Part shown: positions 34,890 to 45,987 of the stretch, piece after piece
Position numbering within the stretch: position 1 is the first letter of the stretch
Layout of the letters: the number at the start of each line of letters is the position of its first letter
NCBI GenBank assembly: GCA_019918135.1
Contig: WBZZ01003091.1
Span: 69,501-133,500, forward strand
Reading direction: 5' to 3'
Source: Paulinella micropora
Taxonomy: Eukaryota > Cercozoa > Imbricatea > Euglyphida > Paulinellidae
Length of the DNA: 64,000 nt
Notes under the pieces: model-generated
What the model was told of the DNA's origin: nothing
Seen by the model: the letters and a program-made list of their open reading frames with translations, nothing else
Database searches by the model: none
Program-made: the position numbers and the translations under genes

Positions 34890-36875
34890 TCTGCCGGACC
34901 GCGCGTCAGCTAGAGCCAGAAAATACCGAGAGCTCGAGTGTGCTGTGTGAATTGGTGACGGACCTGGAACAATTAAACGCAGCGCTGGCTAGCACACACC
35001 CCGACACCGTCGGCCTGTGGCAAACCACGGCGTGCGAGCTGCTGCAACGGCTGCAGGAGACAGTCGAATTCCAGCAGTGGCTCGCGCAACAAGAGGCAGA
35101 GGAAGTGTTCGGGGAGGCCAAGTCACTGGAGCGCGTGCTAGCTAGGTTGCGTGCACACGAAATTTCGGTCGTGAGCCACCACTGCGACTTCCACAAGTTC
35201 TTGCAGAAACTGGCGCTGGTGCTAGAAGCGCTGCACTATGTTAGCTCCGAGTACGGCCAGGAGTACAACCAGCTGGTCCTAGGCCTGCAGCGCAACCACA
35301 CGATGGAGCCCGACCACGAAATCAGCGAGGGGGACCCGCTGTTGTTAAATCTCTTGGCCTTCCTGGACGTGTACTCGCGCCTGTGCCGGGAGTTGCGGGA
35401 GCTAGACCGTTGGCTAGAACCCGTCGTTGTCTCGACGGCGGGCGGTGTGCCCGAAGAAGAAAAGGAAGAACCGGTGCAGCAGAAGAAGAAGAGGAAGAAG
35501 ACGCACAAGAGCGCAGCAACCGCTGTTGCGTATCTGGTAGTCAAGGGCTCGCGGGCGCGCTACCAACACTTCGAGCACGTCATCCAGGGGCTGTTGAGCT
35601 GTAAGAGTTTGGGCCAGCTGCGGCGCCTGGTGCAGGACGTACAAACGATGGTGGCGCTCCAACAGTTGTCGGGCGAGCTGCCGCGGGCGTGGCGTGAAAG
35701 CGTGTAGAAGTGCCACGCCGTGTACTCGGCCCTGTACGTGGTCTCGGTGTGCCTGCAGGCGGCCGCGGCGGCGTTGGATGCCCCCGTCAGCCACGGCCAG
35801 CGCCGGAACATCCTCGGCGTGCTGCTGGAACCAATCGCAGCGCTGCACCACCAGATCATCGACGCGGGGCTGCCGGCCATAGCGCGCCAGCGCTGGCTGG
35901 CGGTGCTGTACCAGTACGCGCGGCTGTGGGCTACGGTACAAATTAACAGCGCGGTCCTGGACTTTTTTTCGCTGGCGCTGCCGGCGCTGACCGTAGCCCT
36001 GCGCCCCGTGCTGGTAGCGCCGCAGACCCGTGCATGCGACGCTTTTTTGTTGCAGGGTGCGAACGGGCCTCGAATTTCGGGTCTGGCCGCGTACCCGCTG
36101 CTGCCGGGCCTGCACCGAACGAGGAAGAAGCCGCATTTCTACCGCGCCGTATCGCCCGAGTACGGGTCCTTGTCGGAAGTCGATGAGTGCCATTTGCGGC
36201 TCCTGCGGGACAAGAGCAGCGGGCAGCTGTACCTGCCACTTGCAGTGGCGCCGGCCACCTTCTACCCACGGGAGGGCCGCTACAGCGAGAGCAGCCCGGT
36301 GAACTTCATCGCGGATGCGCTGTGGCGCTGGAGCCAGGTCGACTGTATAGGTGCGGACCGTCCGCCAGCCGAAGTGGCGGGCAGCGTGCGGCAGTTACTG
36401 GCAGAACACGCGCAGCCAACCGCCAAGGTGTGGGCAGCGCGTCGGCGGCCCGCGGAAAGCGGCGACGGTTATCGCGACTACGGTGCCCCACAGCCCGATG
36501 ACGTGTTACGCGAGCTTGTACCCGAACGAGCTGGGTTTCCAGCTGCGCGGGGCCGAGGCCAAGCTCAAGGGTGCGCTGCCCAAGTGGCGCAGGGGCGGCC
36601 AGCACGGCCAGCACGGGACGACGTACCTGCAGCGTGACCAGAGCTTGTTCTGTGTGTACCCGGTGCAAACGGTCCGCAGCGCCGCCGAAAAGCTGGAGGC
36701 CAGGGAACAAACTTCCGGTCCGTGCACCATCTGCCGATTCGACCTCTGCAGGCGTTGGCTAGTACAAGCGCTGCAAGAACAACGCAGCGAGGAGATCTCG
36801 TTATTGTCGGCGCCCGCGTACTGGAAGCTGGAGCCAGTCGATTTGACCGCCTGCAACCAGGACGGCAGCGCTTAG
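34890..36875 (+). pseudogene. unrecognised large protein gene, looks broken
   Basis: About 650 residues of coding sequence across adjacent frames. The N-terminal part is helical and Leu/Gln/Glu-rich (LEQLNAALASTHPDTVGLW, CELLQRLQETVEFQQWLA) with a basic lysine run (QQKKKRKKTHKS) that could be a nuclear signal. The middle is Ala/Leu-rich. The C-terminal part has a cysteine pair motif (CTICRFDLCRRWL) that could bind metal. No family was recognised. The gene looks interrupted about twice. GC-rich codon use matches neighbouring viral-type genes. Confidence 0.5.
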
Positions 36876-37164
36876 CTCTTTGCGCTGGGCCTCTGTCGTC
36901 CGGCTCTACCGTCTGCCGAACCGCCCGCCGCTGTCGAGCCCGGCCTCGAAGAAGCGTAAACGTGGTGCGCGGGGGATGGACGACGGGGAGGGAGAACAGA
37001 GCCTGTGTGTTTTCTTTTAATGAATTTAAAAAAAGTTGTTTTTGTTGTTGTTGTACATTTTAAGAAACTTTGTTTAGCATCTTTTTCTTCTCATCTCTTC
37101 CTCCGTGGCTGCGAGCGTTCCACCTGTTTCTCTACAATTATGCGCCGTTCGTTTTTCGCCGCCC

Positions 37165-37662
37165 TTAGCTGCACAAAATCGTTTGGCAATTTCTGTTGTC
37201 GAAGTAGCTTGTATTTTTTTGGGCAAAAGCCGTGATGGTCGACTTAATCTCCTCGTCCAACGAATTAGCTTCGTTTGCGCCGAAATGATGAACGTACTCT
37301 ACTATTGCGTGTGGCGCAGCACTGTCTAAACCTTGGACAGTAAAGATCGCGAACCAACGGTCGCTCTTGTGCGCAACCCATATTCTACACCCTGTTCGTG
37401 GTGAAAGACTGCTGCATAGAATATTCAGGAATGCTTGCGGGTTCAGTGATTGGTAGTTCTCTTTGGCTGGCTTGTACGTGCCAAGAAAATCGTTTACCGC
37501 GTTTGTATCCTCGTCTGGCCAGTCACTGAAAATTGCAGGATTAAGCTGCTGCACAGAAGGCAAAACCTGCAGTTTCATGCCATGCAAGAAATCTTTGAAC
37601 CACTCTTGTTTGGCGGCCTGTTGAATGCAATAAACCTTGTTTTTTTTTCGGAAGAGGAACAT
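37165..37662 (-). CDS. unrecognised 165-residue protein
   Basis: A complete frame from ATG (37662) to stop, convergent with the gene ending at 36875. It begins MFLFRKKNKVYCIQQAAKQE, with no signal peptide. The middle has NPQAFLNILCSSLSPRTGCR and the C-terminal half has DRWFAIFTVQGLDSAAPHA, suggesting a small alpha/beta fold. No known family was identified. The frame looks whole. T-rich stretches lie on both sides. Confidence 0.5.
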   Translation of the reverse strand: MFLFRKKNKVYCIQQAAKQEWFKDFLHGMKLQVLPSVQQLNPAIFSDWPDEDTNAVNDFLGTYKPAKENYQSLNPQAFLNILCSSLSPRTGCRIWVAHKSDRWFAIFTVQGLDSAAPHAIVEYVHHFGANEANSLDEEIKSTITAFAQKNTSYFDNRNCQTILCS

Positions 37663-37935
37663 GTCCTTTTTTTTTGTTGTTGGTTAGTTTTTTAACCTAA
37701 GATTACGTGTTCCAAATTTCCAAAAAAAAAAGAAGCTTTCCCCGCACCCCCCTCGCGCTTTTGCCCGCCTAGATTCGTTTGTTGTTGGGGATGCCAGAGC
37801 CCCCCGCCCCCCTTTTTTTTGTATGGCCAGAGATATATCTTTTTTTAAAAGAAAGGGAAGAGTGGCAAATTTTTACCGCGGTGATACTTTTTCCCGTTTA
37901 CGCCCAGCTTCCTTCTGGCTAGCCAGAAAGGGATT

Positions 37936-39310
37936 ATGTCGTATGTGCAAAACTCGGGGGCCAAAGCCGCCAAACGCCAGAAGACATGTCCACGCGCTGA
38001 CAGTTTGCTAACTCACAGTATTTCGTGGCTGTTTCTTTTGCCTTTGGATGTGTGGCCAATTGTCAGGGACCTAGCGGGCGCACACGAGGCCGCTGCTTGG
38101 ACCCTCGTGTGCAAGGATTTCAGGACGGTTGTCACGACGGCTGATTTTTGGACACACTTCCGGTCCAAGCTAAACCTGCGCTTTGTGGCACACCGCGACA
38201 TACTGTTGCTGTTCGCCCCCGTTTGCCAGGCTCACCCGCAAACACCATTAGTCAGCCTGGACATCCCCTGTCTTTCGGCCGCGGGCCAAACGAAACTAGT
38301 GTCGCTGGTCGCGGGCCTGCAGGTCCAAGAGTTGACAGTCTTTGGCTCCACGTCACCAGAAGTTTTAGGTGCGTTCTCTGCGATTCACAGCCTGCACCTC
38401 GTCCGCAATGCGCAGACAAATGCCTGTCTGCAGCGGCTGCCGGTCGGCTCGCTTTCTGTGCTGCGCCTCGAGGGCAGCGAGATCACGGACCTTAGGCTGT
38501 CACTGCCGAGGTTTCAAGGGCTGCGGCATTTGAGTTTGGCGGGCTGCGCCAAGATTACGGACTCGACGCTAGCAGGCTTAACACAGTTACGACGATTGGA
38601 CTTAGAAAACTGTCCCAGGATTTTTGGCTGGGCTGCAAGGTCTGCCACTCCAGGAGCTCAACGTGCGCAAAAACGTACATATTACTGTACCGGCAGCCAG
38701 AGCGGCTTTCCCCACGCTCAACCAACTCAACCGCCTGAGCTTCTGCAACTTGCAAGAGTCCATGCTTGGACTTCTCGCGCCGATAAGATCACTGCGCCAC
38801 TTGGACTTGCTGGACTGCAGCAGCATCACGGGCACCAATTTGCTCGCACTGTACACACTCGCACTCGAAACCCTCAAGATTTGTCTCACGGACTGTCCCA
38901 GCCGGCAAGCGCTGCTGCAGCTGTTAGGGTTTCCGAACTTGGTAGAGCTGAAGCTGAGTGATTACAATCTCAGCAGCGAAGGCTTGAGTGGGCTGAGCGA
39001 GTGCCCGAAGCTGGCCAAACTCGAGCTAATAGAATGCGACGCCATCAGGGACCTCAGAGTCCTGCGCACCTTCCCTGTTCTGGCGGACTTAACTCTCTCA
39101 ATGCGAAGGCCTAGACAACAACAGTGTAGCCGGACTGCAGAACTGTGGCTCGCTGCAGAACCTTGAAATCTATCTCTGCAGAAACATCACCGCCATTACG
39201 GCGTTGCAGCGTTGTCGGTCACTGCGCAAACTGTGCCTGAAAAGGATGACGGTCCGGGCGGCCGAGGTGGCAGACTTCCGGCAAAAAAGGACCGGACGTA
39301 GACCTTTCTT
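37936..39310 (+). pseudogene. F-box/LRR protein, paralogue A, looks broken
   Basis: After a short basic N-terminus the F-box reads LFLLPLDVWPIVRDLAG, then WTLVCKDFRTVVTTADFW. Cysteine-type leucine-rich repeats follow, such as LRHLSLAGCAKITDSTLAGL and LRRLDLENCPRI, as in AMN1/FBXL proteins. In cells such proteins bind Skp1 through the F-box and present substrates to an SCF ubiquitin ligase through the repeats. It is closely related to the genes at 55.6-57.0 and 57.2-58.6 kb but lies on the opposite strand. The copy looks interrupted about twice. A strong hairpin (39513-39571) lies downstream. Confidence 0.7.
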
Positions 39311-39512
39311 TGAATTAAACAAACAACAAAAAAAGGCTCCTTCACCCTCTCACCCCCAACCCCCACCCAACAGCACTTTTTAACATAAGAAAAAAGACTG
39401 TAGTTCCAGCTACCAACAAGAAAAAAAAACGGATTTCTTTGTTGTGCCCCCCCCCTCCTTTTCGCATCGTGGCTAACCCCCCCCCCCCCAGGCGATTGTA
39501 ACCTCAGAGCTA

Positions 39513-39571
39513 CAAGCGTTACGACGAAAAAGAAAAGAGGCAGAGAAAGGAATTTTTCGTCGTAACGCTTG
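39513..39571. terminator. 19-bp perfect stem hairpin, probable transcript 3'-end signal
   Basis: CAAGCGTTACGACGAAAAA is followed, after a 21-base loop, by its exact reverse complement ending GTAACGCTTG. It lies between the plus-strand F-box/LRR gene and the convergent minus-strand gene whose stop is at 39701. Palindromes at transcript ends are known for mimiviruses and other giant viruses, so a termination or polyadenylation role is likely but inferred. Confidence 0.65.
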
Positions 39572-39700
39572 TTGCCTAATAAGAGACTTTATGGCCGAGA
39601 CTTTTTAAATGGTAATCTGACGAAACGGGCATTTCTTTTTTGTCTTTTCCTTTCAAAGCCACTTCTTTGCAAGAGAGAGAGAGAGAGAGAGAATTTTCTG

Positions 39701-40145
39701 TTACACGTTCAAAGCTCTTTGGTCTGGGGAGGGCAGCACATAGCAGAAGCGACAGCGGTCCTGGTAGCAGAGGCCCTGGACGATGAGGATAGCAGAAAAG
39801 CCTATGCCGCCCCAGCGCAGCCAGGTCGGCCAGCCCGTCAGGTACAAGGCTGTACCTAGGCCGACGTACAGGAGCCAGTGATGCAGATGGCACCAAACAG
39901 TTGCCTCGCCAGTAGCCGCAGCCGCCGAGCGCCGGCGGTGGACCCTGCACAGCCGGGCGCGCAGGCTGCATGGTTTATAGTGTTGGACTGTGCGCGGCAA
40001 CAACACGAAGAAGAGCAACCACCAGCACAGGGCAGCGCCGACGCCAGCAGTGAAAGCCCTCGCCTGGAGAGACCACCCCCAATCCGTTGGGGAGACCGGA
40101 GCAAGAGCGGTGGGGAGAGAGGAGGCGACAAGAAAATCTCATGTT
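39701..40145 (-). pseudogene. small multi-span membrane protein, looks broken near its start
   Basis: The translation shows three hydrophobic stretches (AGVGAALCWWLLFFVLLP, WLLYVGLGTALYLTG, and GIGFSAILIVQGLC) separated by basic and Cys-containing segments, ending SPDQRALNV. This fits a small integral membrane protein of unknown role. No good ATG lies in the same frame, so the start looks disturbed about once. It converges on the gene to its left with the 39.5 kb hairpin between them. Confidence 0.45.
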
Positions 40146-40225
40146 TTGTGGTTGTAACAGACGGGAGTTGAGAGGAACGGGGGGTGGGGTGAAGTATGTC
40201 GTGCCCAGAGAAAAGAGCAAGGAGG

Positions 40226-40428
40226 GAAGGGAAAGGCAGGGAGGGGAAAGGCAGGGAGGGGAAAGGCAGGGAGGGGAAAGGCAGGGAGGGGAAAGACAGG
40301 GAGGGGAAAGGCAGGGAAGGGAAAGGCAGGGAAGGGAAAGGCAGGGAGGGGAAAGGCAGGGAGGGGAAAGGCAGGGAGGGGAAAGGCAGGGAGGGGAAAG
40401 GCAGGGAGGGGAAAGGCAAGGTGGGGAG
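40226..40428 (+). repeat. 15-bp minisatellite, about 13 copies
   Basis: The unit AAAGGCAGGGAGGGG repeats with a few single-base variants. The 15-bp period leaves open frames on both strands (GKGRE or PFPSL repeats) that are probably not genes. Confidence 0.95.
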
Positions 40429-40479
40429 GGCCGCGACTTCTCTGGAAAAGCTTTTTTTTTCTTTTATTTTGTTTTGTTA

Positions 40480-42216
40480 GTCAACCCGTTCTTTCGTACC
40501 GACACACTCTTGTTGCGCACTATTACTGGTGTACACTCGGTTGGCCAGTGCCGCTAGCGTGAGGATCACACGCAAGGCAGGCAGCGTAGTACAATCATAG
40601 GTTGTGTCGTCGGGAGGAAACCCGTGCCACTGAAAAGTTAAGTTGCCGTATTCGACTCCACCTGCCACGTAGCGGTAGATTTTTTCTGCGTGCTCCTGTG
40701 AGCAAGACAGAAAGATGGCAATGCAGTCGACAATGCAGTACACGCCGTTTACAGAACGCGCGCCCCTGAATTGTGCGGGGGTCAAGACCTGCACCCCTCC
40801 CCGCCATTCCCTCCAGTCGTTTTTGTTTGGTTGTTGTCGCTGCCTGGCGGCGACGTGGTGCTGGCCGCAGGGAACGGTTTCACGCGGAAGGCCAGGACGT
40901 GGCCGTGCTCGTAGCCACTGACGAAGAGCCGGTCCCCGAACGCCGCGAGCGAGGGCGCGCGTTCGAGCCCCCCCGGCCCGGGGCACACGTACGCGAATTG
41001 GCCGGCGGGCGTGAAGGCCTGGAGGCGCCACGCGCCCGGGTAATCAGCGACGAAAACCAGGCCCTGGCACAACGCCAGGGCGTGGGGGTGGTACAGCGCG
41101 CCCGCTTGTGTGCCCTGCTGGCCCCAGTGCGCGACCAGTTGGCCGTCCTGCGCGCCAAAGGCCTGGACACGGTGGTTCAGGCTGTCGGCGACCCAGACCC
41201 GGCCGTCGGCGCACGCGAGCCCCGCGGGCGAGTTGAACTGGCCGGGGGCGCTGCCCCGCGAGCCCCATTCGCGGAGCAGGCGTTCGGAGCCAGGCGCCGC
41301 TGAGACCGACAGCGCCCGTACCAAATGTCGTGTGCGGTCGGTCACGAACAGGGTGTCGCCCGCCGCGGCCACGCCACCGTCGGCGCCCACGCCGGGGCCG
41401 ACACTTGCGAGGGAGCCCTGCGGCCGCAGCCCGCCCTTGAACACGACCAAGCCGCGCTTACCCGAGTCGATCACGTAGAAGCGGCCCTGGCAAGAAGCCA
41501 ACGCCACGGGCCGCAGGGATTTGCCCAGGACGCGCGGCACGCCGGCTCTGTCGTGGGCCGTCGTCGTCAGGCTGAAGCTCCAGAGATTGCCGCCCCCTTC
41601 TTCTATGGCGTACAGCAGGGTATTTCCGACGCACAGCGCCGCGGCCGGGCTGGGGCAGCACGTAGGTTGCACAAAGCGGCGCAACCCCGGGCGGCCGGGC
41701 CTCGACAAATGTCGTGCGCAGGGAGCTGTGGAGCACTCGAGTAGGCTCGAGCCGCGGGCACCAGAGCAGCGGCGTGGCGGCCAGCGCCGGCACCGAGACG
41801 ATCACGCCCGGGGGTAGCACAAGTGTGCTGGTTTCGGTGGTCTCGGTGTACGTGACCGTGAGTTGGTTCAGCCTCACGACCTCCGCCTCATTCGGCGCGA
41901 CAGTCTCGTCGTCCTCGTCCTCAGCGGGGGGCTGGCGCAGCTTGCACTCCAGCGCCAGCAGGTCCTGCTGCACCAGCCGCACATCCTCGTGCCGTTTCTG
42001 CAGTACGTGCGCCGCCGTCGCCCGGGCGTCTTCGGCCCGCACGCTCAAGTCGTCGGACAGCGTGACACTGTCTAGCCGCAACGAGCCGTCGGCCTCGAGG
42101 GTGCCCTGCAGCCGCTTGCCTTGCAGGTCGAACGAGTCGGGGCGCAAGGTGGCCACGGGCGCGAACGCGCCAGAGAATGACAGCAACAGTTCGCCTTGCG
42201 GAGCGGCACTTTGCAT
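40480..42216 (-). pseudogene. NHL-repeat beta-propeller protein, looks broken
   Basis: The N-terminal third (from ATG at 42216, MQSAAPQGELLLSFSGAF) includes a coiled-coil-like stretch. The middle contains NHL repeats: GSAPGQFNSPAGLACADGRV, then VWVADSLNHRVQAFG, then LYHPHALALCQGLVFVADYP. NHL units form a propeller used for protein or RNA binding and occur in TRIM-type ubiquitin ligases. The region nearest 40.5 kb encodes a further Cys-containing domain (VNGVYCIVDCIAIFLSC) of unknown type. No RING was seen. The gene looks interrupted about two or three times. Confidence 0.6.
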
Positions 42217-42730
42217 TTTAGGTCTGGGTAAAGGCCAAAAAATAAACAAAGCTAGACAAAGCTAGACAATACACACCCAAAAAAAGAAAGGCCTGCCAGC
42301 GGGGGGGGGGGGGCACTGTCTGAGAAGTCTTTCCATTCCTTTGGCGACTTTTTAGGGGGGGGGGGGAATGGCGGCCTTGCCCTCCCCTCCTCTTCGCCAT
42401 TTTCCCCTCGCCATTTCCTCTTCGCCATTTCCTCTTCGCCATTTCCTCTTCGCCATTTCCTCTTCGCCATTTCCTCTTCGCCATTTCCTCTTCGCCATTT
42501 CCTGTCTCACACTCACTCTCGAACTCGTGCAACTGCTGCGGCCGTTCTCGCTCGCTCTGTTTTTAGGTTTTCTTTGGCCCGTGGAGAGTTTGGGCCCCAC
42601 CCACGCAACGGCCCCCCCCCTCTCCCTCCTTCTGGGGGCCCCCCCCCCCTCAATTTGCAAAAAGAAGATTTGCCTTTTTTTTTTCTTTTTTGCTCACAAA
42701 ATGTTGAAGATAAATATGTTCTAATCGCGC
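42217..42730. repeat. intergenic tract with a 14-bp minisatellite and G/C runs
   Basis: The 14-bp unit CCATTTCCTCTTCG repeats about eight times at 42.39-42.50 kb. Runs of G (42.30 and 42.36 kb) and C (42.61 and 42.64 kb) flank it. The tract separates the divergent NHL and MYND genes and so probably holds both promoters. Confidence 0.85.
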
Positions 42731-42731
42731 C

Positions 42732-43870
42732 ATGGAGTTTACCTACAGGGACCGGTGCTTCAACCTCGCATGCCCTAATAAGGCCCAAGGTCCAGTCCGC
42801 AAGTGCGCCCGCTGCCGCTACGCGACGTACTGCAGCCCGCAATGCCAAAAAGAAGACTGGAAACGGGCGCACCGTAAGATTTGCCAACCAGGGTCCAAGT
42901 TGATCAAGGAGTACAAGCGCGTGCGCCAGTTCGTGCGCCGGGTGTGCCGCGAGCCCCGCCTGTGGTACGACACCTTGGCGCCTTTGGTCCCGGCATCTGC
43001 CGACAGCAGGCTGTTGTACCTGCGCGCGGAACCGGAACGTATGGTGGGTCAGCATATTTCCGCACAAAAGCTGGCCCAGCCCGAGTCGACCATCCTGCGC
43101 GATTTCCTCAAGGGCTACCAATTCCCGTCCGATCGTAAGGCGCTGGTCGTAGTGGTCAGCTCCGCGCTGGTGGACCTCGAGGAGGATCCGCAAAATGTGC
43201 ACGTGGCCCTGGGCGTGCTGACGCTGAAACCACCAGACAGTCCGCCAACAGGCGGTCCAACAGACGGTCCAGTAGGCAGTCCAACAGGCAGTCCAGCAGA
43301 CGGTCCGCCAGCAGACGGTCCAGCAGGCAGTCCAGCAGACGGTCCACCGCCGCTGTGCTGTGCTGCCTGCGGCCGCGCCGAAACCACGAAATTGCGCTCC
43401 TGTGGCTCGTGCCACGCCAGGCTCTGACTGTCCGGCACTGCCAAAATGCCCACTGGCGCGCGGGCCACCGACAAGAGTGCCAGAGCCCCGCACTCAGGCA
43501 GGCCGTGCTGCTAGGCACGCCGCAGAGTTATTGGCGGCAGCGCCGACAGCCGCCGCAATTGAACGACCTCACTGTCATTCGCCTCGTCCTGCAGCGCTGC
43601 GTGTTGGAGCTGGCGTGCGATGCGACCTTTAGGGACGACACTGATGCTGATGCTGATGATGATGATGACACTGGTGATGACTCGCCAAGCGACCAAGATT
43701 TGGGCCAAGCGCCGAGGACGCGCTCAACGACTGGCTGTCGGCGCGCCAGGCCTTTCTCAAGCGCTGGCCGAACGACGCGCTGGAGGTTGAGGTGCACGCC
43801 TGGGTGCCCTGGATGTTGCAGCCATACCTGCTCATGATGCAAAATTTTTACGACCGGGGCCCTGGCTGAC
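42732..43870 (+). pseudogene. MYND zinc-finger protein, looks broken
   Basis: The start at ATG 42732 leads straight into a MYND finger: CFNLACPNKAQGPVRKCARC, then YATYCSPQCQKEDWKRAH and KIC. MYND fingers bind two zinc ions and proline-rich peptides, as in SMYD-type and corepressor proteins. A repeat-rich linker of GSPADGP-type units follows (about 43.24-43.35 kb). A second cysteine-rich segment then has the look of another MYND finger. The C-terminal part is acidic (DADADDDDDTGDD). The gene looks interrupted about twice. Confidence 0.65.
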
Positions 43871-43902
43871 ATTTGCTTTTTTTTTGCCATTCTCTTTTTT
43901 TG

Positions 43903-43947
43903 TCCTAAGCCACGGCCCCAAAAAAAGGCTCCGATTTTGGCTTAGGA
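43903..43947. terminator. 10-bp stem hairpin downstream of the MYND gene
   Basis: TCCTAAGCCA and TGGCTTAGGA form a perfect 10-bp stem with a 25-base loop containing a run of A. It begins about 35 bases past the end of the MYND gene region, as expected for a giant-virus transcript-end palindrome. An AATAAA lies at 44128-44133. Confidence 0.55.
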
Positions 43948-44198
43948 GCAGACACGCAAGCACCAAAAAAAAAGGTGGACCATTCGAACAAAAAAAAACC
44001 GGTGGCTCTAAAAAAAACACATTGGTCGGGGGGAGGGTGCGAAAGGTGGAGGGGGGGGCAGCGGCCTGTGTGAGGCTTCCCCTCCCTTGCAGAAGTTTCA
44101 AGGCCCGGCGTTTTTCTTTTCTGTTTTAATAAAAGAGCACAACTGGCAAGTTTTTTTTGGTCTTGTTGTTAAGTTAGCAAGAGTAGAAATATTAAGAA

Positions 44199-45306
44199 AT
44201 GGTTGAGACCGAAATTACTATCCGGCTGACTTACTGGGTTAGCGAGCATGGCCAAATCGCTGAAAAAAACGCCGTTCGCGTCGTGCCTCGAAGCACGACG
44301 TACGACGAACTCAGGACGTGGCTGGGCTTGCCAGGCTGGATGCCACTGCAATGCCCAGTAGATAAATTACGAGCTAGTCTGCGCGAATGGGGAAAAAACA
44401 AACAACAACCGGTGCCGGAAGGCTGGTGGACCACAGACGTTGTTCCACTAGAGCTAAAGCAGCGGAGTTCAGAGCGCAAGGTTTTTGCGACGCGAGATCC
44501 CGGAGCTTGTGGCACGACAACTAATGCAGATCGAGATGTTGATACTTATTACAGTCTGACAGGGCCGATACGAGAGCACAGAACTCCACGTATCTTGTTT
44601 CTAAACTTTGCAGGCAGACGAATACCAAGGCCGAGCGAAGAGGAGAGAAAGAAAAAGGCCGGGCGAAACTTTTCCACCAACGCTTTGTTCTTTAATACGC
44701 CGTGGGGCACAATTCATTCGTCGTTTAATCTTGCGTATGTGCCTCTCAAAGTAGTGCACAACATTGCGGAGGCCCTGAGGTTTTTCGTGGAGCCTGCCAG
44801 CAGCGTGGACAATGCGCCGAGCGTGAACGGGCAAAGACTGCAAGAGCTCCTTGATCTCGACGAAGCGCTCAGCACAGTGCTTCCCGACAGAGCCCGCCTC
44901 TTCCGCCGCGAAGAAGCAGTACGATCCCTCGCAAGAGCTCCTTGCCGCCCGGCCAGAGTGGCAAAGCTTCTTTGACGCCTGGCTAGAAAGCAAGGCGTGT
45001 CCGCTGCCAGCCGGTTGGTTGGACATTATCAAGCGCCGCCCACGGACGGAGGACTGGTGCCGGGAGCTCGGGCTGCACGCCGTACGATGTCTTATGGCGA
45101 TCCTGCGCGATACACCTGGTTGTACCACTGAGGTCTTGGCTATCAACAAGAGCCTCAACAAAATCATCCCACGGTTGCCAAGCACTCGGAGCAAAGTGGA
45201 TTTTGAACGGATAGCCAAACGAATTGCAGGCGCGGCCGGGTCTAAACAGATGCTGACAAGTATGTTCCCTCAGGCTCAATGCAGGATTTGTGGTCAAAGA
45301 AAATAA
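44199..45306 (+). pseudogene. unrecognised protein gene, looks broken
   Basis: Starts at ATG 44199 (MVETEITIRLTYWVSEHGQI). Segments with protein-like character include YDELRTWLGLPGWMPLQCP and ALFFNTPWGTIHSSFNLAYV, and the C-terminal part has PEWQSFFDAWLESKACPLP. It ends with MFPQAQCRICGQRK, a possible half zinc site. No family was recognised. The total would be about 370 residues. It looks interrupted about once. An AATAAA in the preceding gap probably belongs to the MYND gene. Confidence 0.45.
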
Positions 45307-45641
45307 GTTTGGGCGAGAGGGGGGGGGGGAGGGCCGCGCCCCAGCAGGAGGGGGGGGGGGGGGGGCCGGTGCAGGTGACGAACGGTCGAAAAAAGTGCAA
45401 GGCAGCACAAACAAACGGGGTACCAAAGATCAAAGAGAAAAAAAAACATGCGAACAAAACTGGCGGTGACCGTTTGATCCCTCCCCCCCCCCCCAAAAAA
45501 AAAGTTTAACAATCAACGAGAATCCCGCCTCTTCCATCCCCCCCCCCCCCCCGCTCTCTTCCACAGCCCGTGTTGGCGTGCCAAAGTTGCCTGTCTTGTT
45601 TTGTTTTTTCAAAAAGGTTGGCCGGTGAACGCAAAAAAATG
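45307..45641. repeat. G/C homopolymer intergenic tract
   Basis: Runs of G at 45.32 and 45.35 kb and of C at 45.48 and 45.54 kb. No gene is supported. Confidence 0.8.
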
Positions 45642-45953
45642 GAGAAATTACGAGCGCCGTTTCTGCTGGCCCTGCCCGACAGCTTGTGGCCCCTGGTGAG
45701 GATCTTTATGGGTCCCCGCCAGCTGTTGGCCCTGGCCTTGACGTGCCGGCAGCTCTCGGCGCTGGTGAGGAAGCGTGCGGCCTTCTGGGCTGGCTTCGAG
45801 CAGCCCGATTTCCTACTGAGCTACAGGCGACACAGCCAAATGCTAGGCATGTTCCGCTCCGTGTGCCTGGAAGCGACCGTCGTGGTGCGTAGCGTCCAGG
45901 TCACCGCCAGCTGTTTGGCAGTCGATTTGGGTCACGATCAGCCGTTCTTCTGA
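45642..45953 (+). CDS. short F-box protein
   Basis: A 103-residue frame from ATG 45642. The F-box occupies most of the first half: FLLALPDSLWPLVRIFMG, then LALALTCRQLSALVRKRAAFW. No leucine-rich repeats follow in this frame. It ends 35 bases before the next large frame starts. It may be a stand-alone Skp1-binding protein or the remaining N-terminus of a longer gene. Confidence 0.5.
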   Translation, partial: EKLRAPFLLALPDSLWPLVRIFMGPRQLLALALTCRQLSALVRKRAAFWAGFEQPDFLLSYRRHSQMLGMFRSVCLEATVVVRSVQVTASCLAVDLGHDQPFF

Positions 45954-45987
45954 GTTCCAGAATGAATGGACAAGAAGCGCCAACAGA

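Noticed and set aside
40087-40557. Frames made of RQGGE, GKGRE or PFPSL repeats
   Set aside because: Open only because the 15-bp minisatellite has a period divisible by three. Both strands are open equally.
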